Of a stretch of DNA of 64,000 bases, positions 32,097 to 41,105 are shown piece after piece. Source of the DNA: Streptomyces sp. BK208 (GTDB taxonomy: Bacteria > Actinomycetota > Actinomycetes > Streptomycetales > Streptomycetaceae); assembly GCF_004364245.1 (NCBI RefSeq), contig NZ_SOAV01000018.1:62001-126000 (forward strand). The letters are read 5' to 3'. Position 1 is the stretch's first letter. Each line of letters begins with the position of its first letter. The notes beneath the pieces are model-generated. The model saw only the letters and a list, made by a program, of their open reading frames with translations. It searched no databases and was not told the DNA's origin. Both the position numbers and the translations under genes were made by a program.

Positions 32097-33158
32097 CTAC
32101 TTTTCGACCGATTCGCCCGTGACCGTGAGCGTCTGACCGGGGAGGATGTGGTCCGGGTCGGCACCGACGACCGTCTTGTTGCCGGCGTAGAGCGCGTGCC
32201 ACCCGCCGTCGACGTCAAGGGAGTCGGCGATGGCCCACAGGCTGTCCCCGGAACGGACGGTGTACGCACCGTCCTCGACCTCTCGCGGCTCACCGTCGCG
32301 CGAGGCGTGCCGCCCCGCCGTCTCGTCCGCGCGACCCTTGCCGCCCGCAGCCTCCTCCGCACTGTCACCGCGGTGCCGTCCGGAGCCGGACGCCCCCTCG
32401 GTGCCCTGCTGTTCGGCGCGGGCGCCGGGGTCGGATTCGGCGGAAGTGTCCGACTTGGTGGACGAACCCGCGTCACCGGACGACGTTCCGGAGGGGGTGC
32501 CGGTCGGCGAGGAAGAGGGCGAAGGGGACGAAGAGGGCGCTTCGTTCGCATCGCCCGAGTCGGACTTGCCGGACGATCCGGTCGACTCGGAGGACCCGGA
32601 GGACCCGGAGGACCTGGAGGCCCCTGAGGTCTCTGACGACCGGGACGACTCCGACGACCGGGACGCATCGGGCGTCTCGGTGGTCGCCGGCGTCTCGGCC
32701 GATCCGGAGCCGTCGGTCTTGCCCGACGCGCCCGAACCCTCCGACGCGCCGTCACCGGCCGAGCCGCCGCCCACGACCCCCGAGTCGTTGCCCAGGCCGG
32801 CGAGCAGACCGCAGGTCGGCCAGGCGGCGATGCCCTGGTCCGCGTGGACCTTCTCGGCGATCCGTATCTGCTGCGAACGGCTGGCCTCGTCGGCGCTCGG
32901 GGCGTAGTCGAGACCGCCGTACCGCTCCCAGGCCTCCTGGGACAGCTGCAGGCCGCCGTAGTACCCGTTGCCGCTGTTCTGGCTCCAGGCGCCGCCGGTC
33001 TCGCACTCGGCCACCTGGTCCCAGGCCGCCGAGTCCGCCGCGTGGGCGCCGGTGGCGCCGAGCAGCGGGATCGCGATGGCGGAGCCGGTCACACCGGCGG
33101 CGACGACCAGAGCGGGAGCCTGGCGGGGGCGACGGTGACGACCGTTCCCGGAGAGCAT
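32097..33158 (-). CDS. second Rpf-domain muralytic protein with long disordered linker and LysM
   Basis: 353 aa. Signal peptide (ALVVAAGVTGSAIAIPLLGATGAHA), Rpf domain (WDQVAECETGGAW with catalytic Glu, GYYGGLQLSQEAW, KVHADQGIAAWPTCG). A linker of about 190 residues, dominated by Ser, Glu, Asp, Thr and Pro (SRSSESSRSSETSGASRSS-like), ends in a C-terminal LysM (YTVRSGDSLWAIADSLDVDGGWH...LPGQTLTVTG). Start: ATG 33158 with AAAGG upstream; an upstream in-frame ATG would break the signal peptide. From order it corresponds to S. coelicolor rpfC. No riboswitch was seen here. Confidence 0.9.
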   Translation of the reverse strand: MLSGNGRHRRPRQAPALVVAAGVTGSAIAIPLLGATGAHAADSAAWDQVAECETGGAWSQNSGNGYYGGLQLSQEAWERYGGLDYAPSADEASRSQQIRIAEKVHADQGIAAWPTCGLLAGLGNDSGVVGGGSAGDGASEGSGASGKTDGSGSAETPATTETPDASRSSESSRSSETSGASRSSGSSGSSESTGSSGKSDSGDANEAPSSSPSPSSSPTGTPSGTSSGDAGSSTKSDTSAESDPGARAEQQGTEGASGSGRHRGDSAEEAAGGKGRADETAGRHASRDGEPREVEDGAYTVRSGDSLWAIADSLDVDGGWHALYAGNKTVVGADPDHILPGQTLTVTGESVEK

Positions 33159-33270
33159 GCGACGACCTTTCACGAGACGACGGGGACCCACGCGGCGGAT
33201 GACGCTCGACACCACGTTGATCCGTGAACGTATAGGGAGATCATCACTAGTCACAAGTTCATGCCGCGCA

Positions 33271-33287
33271 GATCACGTGAAGATCAC
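33271..33287. promoter_or_regulatory. overlapping palindromes upstream of the second rpf gene
   Basis: GATCAC occurs twice (33271-33276, 33282-33287), creating TCACGTGA and GTGA-AGA-TCAC palindromes 113-129 bases upstream of the start codon. The symmetry resembles Crp-type or other TGTGA/TCACA sites only loosely. Confidence 0.35.
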
Positions 33288-33302
33288 AGAGTTGAGCGCG
33301 TG

Positions 33303-34622
33303 TCACTTTTGCGTCGGTGATCCACCGCTGTCGGCCGATGCCGTGTGCGGTGTGAACGACACGGGCAAGGTACGCAGACCGCGCATGATGAGCCCGCCGC
33401 GCCACCTCAGTTCGGCCGGGTCCGCGGCGAGGCGGAGGTCGGGCAGCCGGGTGAGGAGCGTGGCCAGCGCCGTCTGTCCCTCCAGCCGGGCGAGCGGTGC
33501 GCCGAGGCAGTAGTGGATGCCGTGGCCGTACCCGAGGTGCTGGCTGTCGCGCCGGGCGAGGTCCAGGGTGTCGGGGTCCGTGAACCGCTCCGGGTCCCGG
33601 TCGGCGGCGGCGAGGACGACGAGGACGGGGTCCCCGGCCGCCACGTCCTGTCCGCCGATGGTCAGCGGTCGGGTGGCGAAGCGCCAGGTGGCCAGCTCCA
33701 CCGGGCCGTCGTAGCGCAGGAGTTCCTCGACACCGGTCTCCAGCAGGCCGCGCTCGCCGGCGGTGAGGGACGTCTGCAGCCGCTCCCGCTGCCCGGGGTG
33801 GGTGAGCAGCGCGTACAGGCCGTTGCCGATCAGGTTCACCGTGGTTTCGAACCCTGCGAAGAGCAGGATGAAGGCCATGGCCGCGGCCTCGTTCTCGGTG
33901 AGGTGCTCGCCGTGGTCGGAGGCGCGGATGAGGCCGGAGATGAGGTCCTCGCCGGGGGCGGGCTCGGGCGGCAGGGCGGCGCGCTTGCGGTGGATGAGGT
34001 CGGCGAGATAGCCGCGCATCTTCTTCACCGACCGCGCGACGCCGCCCCGCGGGCCGCCTCCGTGACGGATCATCATGCCCGCCCAGTCCCGGAAGTCGTC
34101 CTGGTCCTCGCGGGGGACGCCGAGCAGGTCGCAGATGGCGTAGATGGGCAGCGGGAAGGCGAACTCGTGGATCAGGTCGGCGGAGCCGGTGGCCGCGAAA
34201 CGGTCGATGAGGCCGTCGGCCAGCTCCTGCACCCGGGGGGCGAACTCGGCCACCCGGCGGGGGGTGAACGCCTTGCTGACCAGTCGGCGCAGCCGGGTGT
34301 GGTCCGGCGGGTCGATGTTCAGCAGATGGGTCATCAGCTCGGCCTTGCGCTCCCCCGGGATGCCGGTCTTGCCCTTGGCGTGGGCGGGCTCGTCGTGGTG
34401 CGCCGGGTTCTTGGACAGCCGCGGGTCGGCGAGGGCCTGCTTCGCGTCGGCGTACCGGGTGACCATCCAGGCCTCCACTCCGCTGGGCAGCCGGGTGCGG
34501 TGCACGGGGGCGTGTTGGCGCAGCCAGGCGTAGGCCGGGTAGGGGTCGCTCGCGAACTCCCAGGTGAACAGCTCGGGGGCGGGGCCGGAAGCGGGGCCGG
34601 GGACGGGCGGGGAGCCGGTCAT
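33303..34622 (-). CDS. cytochrome P450 (CYP107-like)
   Basis: 439 aa. I-helix oxygen-binding motif LLFAGFETTVN, K-helix ETGVEELLRYDGP (ExxR), and haem-ligand loop LGYGHGIHYCLGAPLARLE with the cysteine thiolate. MTHLLNIDPPDHTRLRRLVSKAFTPRR is the usual C-helix region. A soluble monooxygenase needing ferredoxin partners, which are not encoded here. ATG 34622 overlaps the mazG stop (ATGA). No biosynthetic genes surround it, so the substrate is unknown; coupling with mazG is odd for a biosynthetic P450. Confidence 0.93.
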   Translation of the reverse strand: MTGSPPVPGPASGPAPELFTWEFASDPYPAYAWLRQHAPVHRTRLPSGVEAWMVTRYADAKQALADPRLSKNPAHHDEPAHAKGKTGIPGERKAELMTHLLNIDPPDHTRLRRLVSKAFTPRRVAEFAPRVQELADGLIDRFAATGSADLIHEFAFPLPIYAICDLLGVPREDQDDFRDWAGMMIRHGGGPRGGVARSVKKMRGYLADLIHRKRAALPPEPAPGEDLISGLIRASDHGEHLTENEAAAMAFILLFAGFETTVNLIGNGLYALLTHPGQRERLQTSLTAGERGLLETGVEELLRYDGPVELATWRFATRPLTIGGQDVAAGDPVLVVLAAADRDPERFTDPDTLDLARRDSQHLGYGHGIHYCLGAPLARLEGQTALATLLTRLPDLRLAADPAELRWRGGLIMRGLRTLPVSFTPHTASADSGGSPTQK

Positions 34623-35596
34623 CCCTCGACCGCCCGGATCGCGTCGCGGTAGGTGCGGGCCGCTGCTCTCAGGGCCGCCTCGGGGTCGGTGCCCTCGGAC
34701 TCGGCGCGGGCGGCGAGGGCGAGGAGCTGGTAGCCGACGCCCTCGCCGGTGGGCAGGGGGACGGGCAGGCCCGCGGTGCGGACGCGGGAGGCGAGCTTGG
34801 CGGCGAGGGCGAGGCCGGGCTGGCCGAGGGGGACGCCGTCGGTGACGGAGGTGCGCTGCTTCTCGGCGGCCTTGGTGCGCAGCCAGTGGGCGCGGACCTC
34901 CTCGGGGGTGTCCGCCTTCTCGTCGCCGAAGACGTGCGGGTGGCGGTGGACGAGCTTGTCGACGATGGTGCCGGCCACGTCGTCGACGGAGAACGGGGCG
35001 TCGGAGTCGTCCTCGGCGATGCGGGCGTGGAAGACGACCTGGAGGAGCACGTCGCCGAGCTCCTCGCGCAGTTCGTCGCGGTCGCCGTCCTCGATGGCCT
35101 CGACGAGTTCGTACGCCTCCTCGATGGCGTACTTGGCCAGGCCCCGGTGGGTGCGCTGCGAGGACCAGGGGCATTCGAGGCGGATGCGGTCCATGACCTG
35201 GACGAGGTCGAGGAGGCGGGCGCCGGGGAGGTCGTAGGAGGCGGGGAGCAGCTCGAGGTCGGGCATCGGGACGCGGCCGGAGCCGGCGAGGCGGGCCAGG
35301 CCGTCGGTGAGCGCGGGGTCGCCTTCGCCGGTGGCGACGACGACCGCGGTGCGGCCGCCGGCGCAGGCGTCCACCAGCTCCTCGGCGGTGGGGGCCGCCT
35401 CGTCGACGCGGATGCCCGCCTCGCGCAGGTACGGCAGCTGCGGGTGGGCTCCGTCGGCGCACAGGACGCGGTCGGCGGTGCGCAGGGCCTGCCAGGCGGG
35501 CCAGGACAGCAGGCCGGGGGCGACCCGGTGGCTGGTGGTGAGCAGGACGATGCGGCCCTGGTCGGGGGCGGTCGCGTCGGCGGTGGTTGCGTTCAC
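34619..35596 (-). CDS. mazG: MazG nucleoside triphosphate pyrophosphohydrolase
   Basis: 325 aa. The C-terminal MazG domain has the metal-binding EEAYELVEAIEDGDRDELREELGD helices (ExxE...ExxD), preceded by MDRIRLECPWSSQRTHRGLAKYAIEEA and followed by DKLVHRHPHVFGDEKA. The N-terminal ~130 residues (IVLLTTSHRVAPGLLSWPAW, VVVATGEGDPAL) resemble a shortened tetrapyrrole-methylase-like domain, as in YabN-type MazG proteins. It hydrolyses (d)NTPs or stress-related nucleotides. Its gene overlaps the P450 gene by four bases. Confidence 0.92.
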   Translation of the reverse strand: MNATTADATAPDQGRIVLLTTSHRVAPGLLSWPAWQALRTADRVLCADGAHPQLPYLREAGIRVDEAAPTAEELVDACAGGRTAVVVATGEGDPALTDGLARLAGSGRVPMPDLELLPASYDLPGARLLDLVQVMDRIRLECPWSSQRTHRGLAKYAIEEAYELVEAIEDGDRDELREELGDVLLQVVFHARIAEDDSDAPFSVDDVAGTIVDKLVHRHPHVFGDEKADTPEEVRAHWLRTKAAEKQRTSVTDGVPLGQPGLALAAKLASRVRTAGLPVPLPTGEGVGYQLLALAARAESEGTDPEAALRAAARTYRDAIRAVEG

Positions 35597-35671
35597 TCCC
35601 CGAACCTAACGCACGCCGCCGACGGCCCCCGAGTTGTCCACAGGGGGCCGTATCGCCCCTGCTCAGCGGCG

Positions 35672-36325
35672 CTATGCGGGCTGCTGGACCTCGGCCGCCG
35701 CGATCTCCCGCAGCCACGGCGCCGGTGCGTCGACGCGGCCGCTCTTCTGGACGTCCCAGGCGCCGTAGCGCGGGTTGAGGTCGATGTCGAGCTTCTTGGA
35801 GGCGTCGGACAGGGCCTGCCAGAACTCGGGCCTGCTGGTGTCGGTGCCGAGGCTCTGGGCGAGCTTCTGGGCCTCCAGCTGGACGCGGAGGTTGTCGTCG
35901 AGGCGTGCGGGGGCGACGCCGTACTGCTGGAGCCAGGCCGTCTCGAGCTGCCGGGGGCCGCCGGCCTGTTCCTCCAGGCCGCCGCGCATGCCCTCGACTT
36001 CCCTGCGGCTGACGGTCACGCCGGCGTCGCGGGCGGCGCGGTGCAGGACGCGGTCGAGGACCATGCCGTGCAGGGTGTCGCGGGTGAGGGTGCCGGTCTT
36101 GGCGACGACCTGCTCGTACTGGCTGTCGTCCGGGACGGCGGCGCGCTGGGCCTCGCGCACCTCGTCGACGCGGTTCTCCAGTTGGGCGACGGTGATCCGC
36201 TGGTCGCCGACGACGGCCGCCGCGCCCGGATGCGCGTCGTTGCCGCAGGCGGTGAGCAGGGGTGCCGCTGCGGCGATCGCGGCGGTGAGGAGAAGCGCGG
36301 AGCGACGGCGGCTGCGGCGGTGCAA
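35672..36325 (-). CDS. SurA N-terminal-domain lipoprotein (chaperone-like)
   Basis: 217 aa from a TTG start at 36325 with GGGAGG five bases upstream; the alternative GTG at 36361 lacks such a site. Lipoprotein signal with basic HRRSRRRS, hydrophobic core and lipobox LLTAC. The mature part (GNDAHPGAAAVVGDQRITVAQLENRVDEVREAQ) matches SurA_N/SurA-like proteins that assist folding of exported proteins. No parvulin PPIase domain is present; the protein ends near WDVQKSGRVDAPAPWL. It is adjacent to mazG in the same direction, with about 75 bases between. Confidence 0.85.
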   Translation of the reverse strand: MHRRSRRRSALLLTAAIAAAAPLLTACGNDAHPGAAAVVGDQRITVAQLENRVDEVREAQRAAVPDDSQYEQVVAKTGTLTRDTLHGMVLDRVLHRAARDAGVTVSRREVEGMRGGLEEQAGGPRQLETAWLQQYGVAPARLDDNLRVQLEAQKLAQSLGTDTSRPEFWQALSDASKKLDIDLNPRYGAWDVQKSGRVDAPAPWLREIAAAEVQQPA

Positions 36326-36507
36326 GGGAACCTCCCGTTTGGAGATTGTGCGACGGTGCACAAAGTCTTGCGGTGATCGATGTTAGGCAGTGGCCCGGCT
36401 CTGGCCAACCCATTGGACCAACGATTCATCGGGACTTCGGGCACCGCCTCGCGCCCGCGCGCACCCGGCGGCCTCCGGGTGGTGGCCCGGCGGCTGCCGG
36501 CCGGTGG

Positions 36508-38040
36508 TCAGCCGCGCACCTGGCCGAGCCACTGGAGGGTGCGCCGGATGTCGGCGGCGAGCGGGTGGCCGGGGCCGTGCAGGCGCTCCACGTCGTGCAG
36601 CAGGCGGACCAGCGTGTCGTGGGCGGCGGCGCGGTCGCCGAGGGCGAGCAGGAGGTGGCCGATGCGGCGGCGGACGTCGTGGGCGAGGTCGGGGTCGCCG
36701 GCGACGTACTGGTTCTCGTAGTACGGCAGCAGCGCGCGGTACTCGGCGAGGGCGGCGGCGGGTTCGCCGAGCTGTTCCAGGCACTGGGCGGCGTCGTAGC
36801 GGTGGCGCAGGGACTGCGGGTCGGCCTGCCCGGCCTCGGCGGCGCGTTCGTCGGCGAGGCGGCGCAGCTCGGGCAGGGCGCGCCGGTACTGACCGTCGTC
36901 CATGAGGGTCGCCGCGTACTGCTTGCGCAGGGTGCGTACGACCGGGGAGCGCTCGCCGTGCTGTTCGGCGGCGGCGGGCAGGATGGCGCCGAGGATGTCG
37001 ACGGCCTGGGTGATGCGGCCCTCGCCGAGGAGGCGTTTGACGTCGTCGACGGCGCGGGCGACGTCCGGCTTGGCGGCCTCGGCCGCGGGCGGTACGGGTG
37101 CCGGTTGCGGCGCGGGGGTGCGGGCGCGGTCGGGCCAGGGGGCGTGCGGGCGCACGAAGGGGCGGGTGGGGTCCAGGGGGCCGCCGGTGGGCATGCCGCG
37201 CGCGGGCAGCAGCAGGGCGAGGTGCTCGTAGACCTCCTGGGCGGAGTCGGGGCGGTGCTGCGGGTCCTTGGCGAGCAGGCGCAGCACCAGGGCTTCGAGT
37301 GCCTCGGGGATCTCGGGGCGGACGCGGCGCACGGGCAGCGGCGGCTCGTACAGGTGCCGGTGCAGCACGCCGAGGGCCGTCGAGCCCGCGAACGGGACGT
37401 CGCCGCTGAGCAGTTCGTGCAGCAGCACGCCGAGCGCGTACAGGTCGGTGTAGGGGCCGACGGCGCCGCCCATGGCCTGTTCGGGCGCCATGTAGGCGGG
37501 TGAGCCGATGGGGGTGCCGGTGTGGGTGAGGCGGGTGGTGTCGGCGTCCATGACGGAGGCGACGCCGAGGTCGAGGACGGTGACGCTGCCGTCCTGCCTG
37601 ACCATCACATTGCGCGGTTTGAGGTCGCGGTGGACGATCGGCACGGCGTGCACGGCGCTCAGTACGGCGCACAGCTGGGCGGCGACCGCGACGGCCCACT
37701 GCCAGGGGTACGGGTCGTGCTCGGCGAGGTGGTCGGAGAGGTCGGCGCCGTCGACGTACTGCATGACGAGGAACAGCTCCTCGCCCTCGCTGCCCGCGTC
37801 GTGCACGGTGACCAGGCCCGGGTGGTCGACCTGGGCGGTGATCCGGCACTCGCGCACGAACCGGCGGCGCAGTTCGTCGGCCTCCTGCCCGGCCACCTTG
37901 TCGGGGCGCAGCAGTTTCACGGCCACGCGCCGGTCGAGGCGCCGGTCGTAGGCCGTCCAGACCTGGCCCATGCCGCCCTGGCCGATGAGCGTGGACAGCT
38001 CGTACCGGCCGGCGACGACGCGTCCCGTCGCCACGGTCAC
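36508..38040 (-). CDS. serine/threonine protein kinase with TPR-like C-terminal region
   Basis: 510 aa. Hanks-type kinase: glycine loop LIGQGGMGQVWTAYD, VAVKLL lysine, catalytic HRDLKPRNVM, then VLDLGVASV (DLG in place of DFG), TPIGSPAYMAPEQAMGG activation/APE segment and LYALGVLLHELL. No transmembrane helix. The C-terminal ~190 residues are helical repeats (GQYRRALPELRRLADERAAEAGQ, QCLEQLGEPAAALAEYRALLPYYE), likely TPR-like. GTG 38040 overlaps the upstream membrane-protein stop, so the two are co-translated; GGAG lies seven bases before. Confidence 0.93.
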   Translation of the reverse strand: MTVATGRVVAGRYELSTLIGQGGMGQVWTAYDRRLDRRVAVKLLRPDKVAGQEADELRRRFVRECRITAQVDHPGLVTVHDAGSEGEELFLVMQYVDGADLSDHLAEHDPYPWQWAVAVAAQLCAVLSAVHAVPIVHRDLKPRNVMVRQDGSVTVLDLGVASVMDADTTRLTHTGTPIGSPAYMAPEQAMGGAVGPYTDLYALGVLLHELLSGDVPFAGSTALGVLHRHLYEPPLPVRRVRPEIPEALEALVLRLLAKDPQHRPDSAQEVYEHLALLLPARGMPTGGPLDPTRPFVRPHAPWPDRARTPAPQPAPVPPAAEAAKPDVARAVDDVKRLLGEGRITQAVDILGAILPAAAEQHGERSPVVRTLRKQYAATLMDDGQYRRALPELRRLADERAAEAGQADPQSLRHRYDAAQCLEQLGEPAAALAEYRALLPYYENQYVAGDPDLAHDVRRRIGHLLLALGDRAAAHDTLVRLLHDVERLHGPGHPLAADIRRTLQWLGQVRG

Positions 38041-38669
38041 CTTCCGCTCCGGTGGGGGCCGCCGCCCGGGTGGCCGCCGTCGGGCCGGCCGCCGCCGTCG
38101 TGGTGGCGCAGGTAGTCGCTGAGCTCGTCGAGCTCGGCGCGGACCTGGTCGATGCGGGCCGGGGCGGCCGGCGGGTGCTGCGGCGGCGGGGCCTGGTACG
38201 GCACGGCCGGGGTGTGCGCGGGGGCGGGGCCGGGGACCGGGGCGTAGGGGTACGGGGGCTGCGGGTGCCCGTAGCCGGTGGCGGGGGCCGGGAACGGCGC
38301 GGGGCCGGGGTGTCCCGCGGGGAGCTGACGCTGGTGGTGCCGGATGTCCGCGTAGAGGAAGTACCCGGCGCAGACGCAGGCGTTGAGCAGCAGGACGATC
38401 ATGCCGGTGGTGCCGGCCGGGCTGCTGAAGTCGTCGGTGTCGTCGGTGGCCAGGAAGCAGAAGCTGATCACGAGGACGACGGCCGTGGCCGCGAACGCCC
38501 ACCAGTCGCGCGGGCGGCGGCTCGTGATCGCCGCGTACAGGGGCGAGATCCAGGCGAGGAAGCCGATGCTCAGCAGGGGCAGGGCCACGAAGAAGACGCG
38601 CAGCAGGACCAGCACCGCTGTCCTGGGGCGGCGCGGCGGCGGTGGCGGCGCGTAGCCGTGGCCGTGCAT
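38037..38669 (-). CDS. small membrane protein coupled to the kinase
   Basis: 210 aa. Start: ATG 38669 with AGGAG five to six bases upstream. After a Pro-rich start (HGHGYAPPPPPRRP) come three hydrophobic segments (TAVLVLLRVFFVALPLLSIGFLAWI, WWAFAATAVVLVISFCFLA and GTTGMIVLLLNACVCAGYFLYA). A cytoplasmic Pro/Ala/His-rich tail ends in a short amphipathic helix (ARIDQVRAELDELSDYLRHH). Its stop overlaps the kinase start by four bases. It may anchor or be phosphorylated by the kinase; this is inference. Confidence 0.8.
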   Translation of the reverse strand: MHGHGYAPPPPPRRPRTAVLVLLRVFFVALPLLSIGFLAWISPLYAAITSRRPRDWWAFAATAVVLVISFCFLATDDTDDFSSPAGTTGMIVLLLNACVCAGYFLYADIRHHQRQLPAGHPGPAPFPAPATGYGHPQPPYPYAPVPGPAPAHTPAVPYQAPPPQHPPAAPARIDQVRAELDELSDYLRHHDGGGRPDGGHPGGGPHRSGR

Positions 38670-38862
38670 GACTTCTCCTGGAGACATGAGGACCGGAGGG
38701 CCGGGGACCGGAGGACCGGGTGACCGCGTGACCGGACGATCTGACGGGCGGGACGTGCACCGGGCGACCGGCGCGGGGTCGAGCGTATAGGCCGACACGG
38801 ACGAGCGGCCCGGGGTTGTACCGAACCGTTGTCGTCCTGGTCACTTCGCCCGTGCCGGCCGC

Positions 38863-40902
38863 TCAGCCGGGGGTCGCCGTGCCGTCGGTGAGGCCGTCGT
38901 ACATGCCGCGCACCAGCTGCTCCCCCAGCCGGCCCGCGAGCCGCAGCGCGCGCTCGAACTCGTCGAGGGCGCGGAAGCGTTCGCCGTGACCGCGCTGGGC
39001 GTCGAGGGGGAGGCGGGGCAGCTGGAGGCGCCGTACGTCGAGGCGGGTGGCGGTCGAGGCGTAGCTGCTGGCCTGCCGGTGGTTGGCGGTGCCGCGCAGG
39101 AACCCGGCGAGGAACCAGGGGTCGAGGGCGGCCGGGTCGGGGCGCAGGAGCACGAGGTTGCGTCCCAGGGCGGCGCCGGCCGTGGCGTCGTCGATCACGC
39201 GGGCGACGGAACCGCCGCCGAGGACGGGCACGACGACGTCGCCGGGCTCGGTGAGCACGGGTTCCTCGTCGCTCTCCTGGAGGGTGCCGGAGGGGCCGGT
39301 CCCGGTGAGGACGTCGTGGTCGGTGAGGACGGGCACGCGCGCGTGGCCGCCGTTGGTGCCGGTGCGCAGGACGAGGGCACCGGCGCGGGCGAGTTCGCCG
39401 ACGGTGGTGAGCGGCCGGTGGTGCGCGGTGCGTCCGGGGCCGGGCGGCTCGGGGGCGAGCCGCGCGGTCAGGCGCAGGGTCTCGTCGAGGCGCTCGCGCA
39501 CGTCGGTGAGCCGTGCGGCGTCGCCGGTGGCGGTGGGCGGCGGCAGGTGGCGGGCGGGGGCCAGGTCGACGTCGTCGTCGAGGAGGTCGATGACGGGCAG
39601 GCAGCGGGCCAGACCGGGCCGTTCGTCGAGCCGGCCGGTGCGGTCGAAGTCGCGCCAGACGTCGAGCAGGGCCTCCCGCACGGACCGCCAGTCCGGACCG
39701 CCGCGTCCCTCCCCGGCGAACTGCCCGGTGTCGGCGAGCAGTACGCCGGGCTGGGCCGGCGCCTTCTCGGGCCTGCGCAGCACCCACAGGTGCAGGGGGA
39801 GGTTGTACGGGGGTGCCGCGCCGAGGGGCAGGGCGATGACGGCGCGCAGCGCTCCCCGGCGCAGCAGGTCGGCGCGGACGCGGCGGCCGGAGCGGCGGGA
39901 GGCGGCGGCGGGCGGCATGAGGACGACGACGCCGCCGCCGTCCCTGACGCGGGCCAGGGCGTGCTGGACCCAGGCCAGTTCGGACTCGGTGCGGGCCGGG
40001 AAGCCGTACTCCCAGCGGGCGTCGTAGGCGAGTTCGTCGTGGCCCCAGTTGCGCTCGTTGAACGGGGGGTGGCAGAGCGCGGCGTCGGCGCGCAGGCCGG
40101 TGCGGGCGTCGGCGCGCAGGCTGTCGCCGGCGGCGATCCGCACGGCGGCGTCCGTGCTCAGGGCGAGCCGCAGGGCGGTGAGGGCGGCCAGGCCGGGGTC
40201 GCTGTCCTGGCCGTACAGCTCCTGCCCGGGCCGGGCGGGGCCGGCGGCGGCGCGCAGCAGGGCGCCGGTGCCGCAGGCGGGGTCGAGGACCGTGCGGGCG
40301 GGGCCGGCGAGCTCGGCCATCAGCTCGGCGAGGGGGTCGGGGGTGAGGGTGTACTGCCGCGGGTTGGCGTCGAGGTACCGGCCGAGCAGGAACTCGTAGG
40401 TCTTGCGGGCGCCCGGTCCGGCGGCGAGTTCGGCGACGCCGCGCAGGAGGGGGGCGGAGGGGAGCAGCCGGGGGCCGGTCGGGGTGGCGACGGTGCGCTC
40501 GGGGCCGGTGCCGAAGCGGGCGTCGAGCACCTGGCCGAGGGCCGCGGGGAGCATGGCGGCGAGGCGTTCGTCGGAGCCTGCGCCCGCTTCCAGCCAGAGG
40601 GTCGGCCGGTCGTGGACGAGCAGGAGGACGCAGCCCGCGTGTCCCAGGGCGGTGAGCGGTCCTTCCGGGTGACCGACTAGCTGCTGCCAGACGCGTTCGC
40701 GCGGGGGGACCTCGGCGAGCTTGCCCTGGGCGCGCAGCCAGGCCTCCACCTCGGCGAGGGCGAAGGAGGGGCTGGTCTCGGTGCCGCCGACCGGCTTGGG
40801 GAAGTCCGCGTGCCGGCGGCGCCAGTTGCTGACGGCGGCGCGGCCGACGCCGGCGAGCCGTGCGATACCGGCGGCGGTCACCTCTGTCCCGTTGTCCTGC
40901 AC
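38863..40902 (-). CDS. HTH-fused N-6 adenine DNA methylase-like protein (orphan, HsdM/HsdS-like)
   Basis: 679 aa from GTG 40902 behind GAGGGGG. Residues about 8-45 form a helix-turn-helix (AAGIARLAGVGRAAVSNWRRRH). The middle is a gamma-class N6-methylase core with the SAM motif DPACGTGALLRAA. Motif IV, usually NPPF/Y, reads ALCHPPFNERNWG, with the first Asn replaced by His. The C-terminal third looks like an HsdS-type specificity region (VPVLTDHDVLTGTGP, ARVIDDATAGAALGRNLVLLRPD, FLRGTANHRQASSYA). No restriction subunit is nearby. It could be an inactive or repurposed methylase acting as a regulator. Confidence 0.8.
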   Translation of the reverse strand: MQDNGTEVTAAGIARLAGVGRAAVSNWRRRHADFPKPVGGTETSPSFALAEVEAWLRAQGKLAEVPPRERVWQQLVGHPEGPLTALGHAGCVLLLVHDRPTLWLEAGAGSDERLAAMLPAALGQVLDARFGTGPERTVATPTGPRLLPSAPLLRGVAELAAGPGARKTYEFLLGRYLDANPRQYTLTPDPLAELMAELAGPARTVLDPACGTGALLRAAAGPARPGQELYGQDSDPGLAALTALRLALSTDAAVRIAAGDSLRADARTGLRADAALCHPPFNERNWGHDELAYDARWEYGFPARTESELAWVQHALARVRDGGGVVVLMPPAAASRRSGRRVRADLLRRGALRAVIALPLGAAPPYNLPLHLWVLRRPEKAPAQPGVLLADTGQFAGEGRGGPDWRSVREALLDVWRDFDRTGRLDERPGLARCLPVIDLLDDDVDLAPARHLPPPTATGDAARLTDVRERLDETLRLTARLAPEPPGPGRTAHHRPLTTVGELARAGALVLRTGTNGGHARVPVLTDHDVLTGTGPSGTLQESDEEPVLTEPGDVVVPVLGGGSVARVIDDATAGAALGRNLVLLRPDPAALDPWFLAGFLRGTANHRQASSYASTATRLDVRRLQLPRLPLDAQRGHGERFRALDEFERALRLAGRLGEQLVRGMYDGLTDGTATPG

Positions 40903-40962
40903 GGTCGGCCCCCTCGTCCTGGTGTGTGGCGCCGATCCTACCGATGCGCACGACACGACCCC

Positions 40963-41069
40963 GGTTCACATCGTGTACCAACGGATCCCTGTGAACCGTG
41001 TTGACTCGATTCACAGGCTCTGGTGTCATTGACGCATCGAACCGACCGGGGTGACAAGCCTCGGTTCAC
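40963..41069. promoter_or_regulatory. cluster of GGTTCAC/GTGAACC half-sites between divergent genes
   Basis: GGTTCAC (40963-40969), GTGAACC (40991-40997), TTCACAG (41010-41016, pairing with CTGTGAA at 40989-40995) and GGTTCAC (41063-41069). The four alternating half-sites overlap a TTGACT -35-like hexamer (41001-41006). They may be operators for the HTH-methylase protein or another factor. Confidence 0.5.
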
Positions 41070-41105
41070 GTCGTTCGAGCTGTCTCTGGGGAGAGGACTG
41101 ACGTC

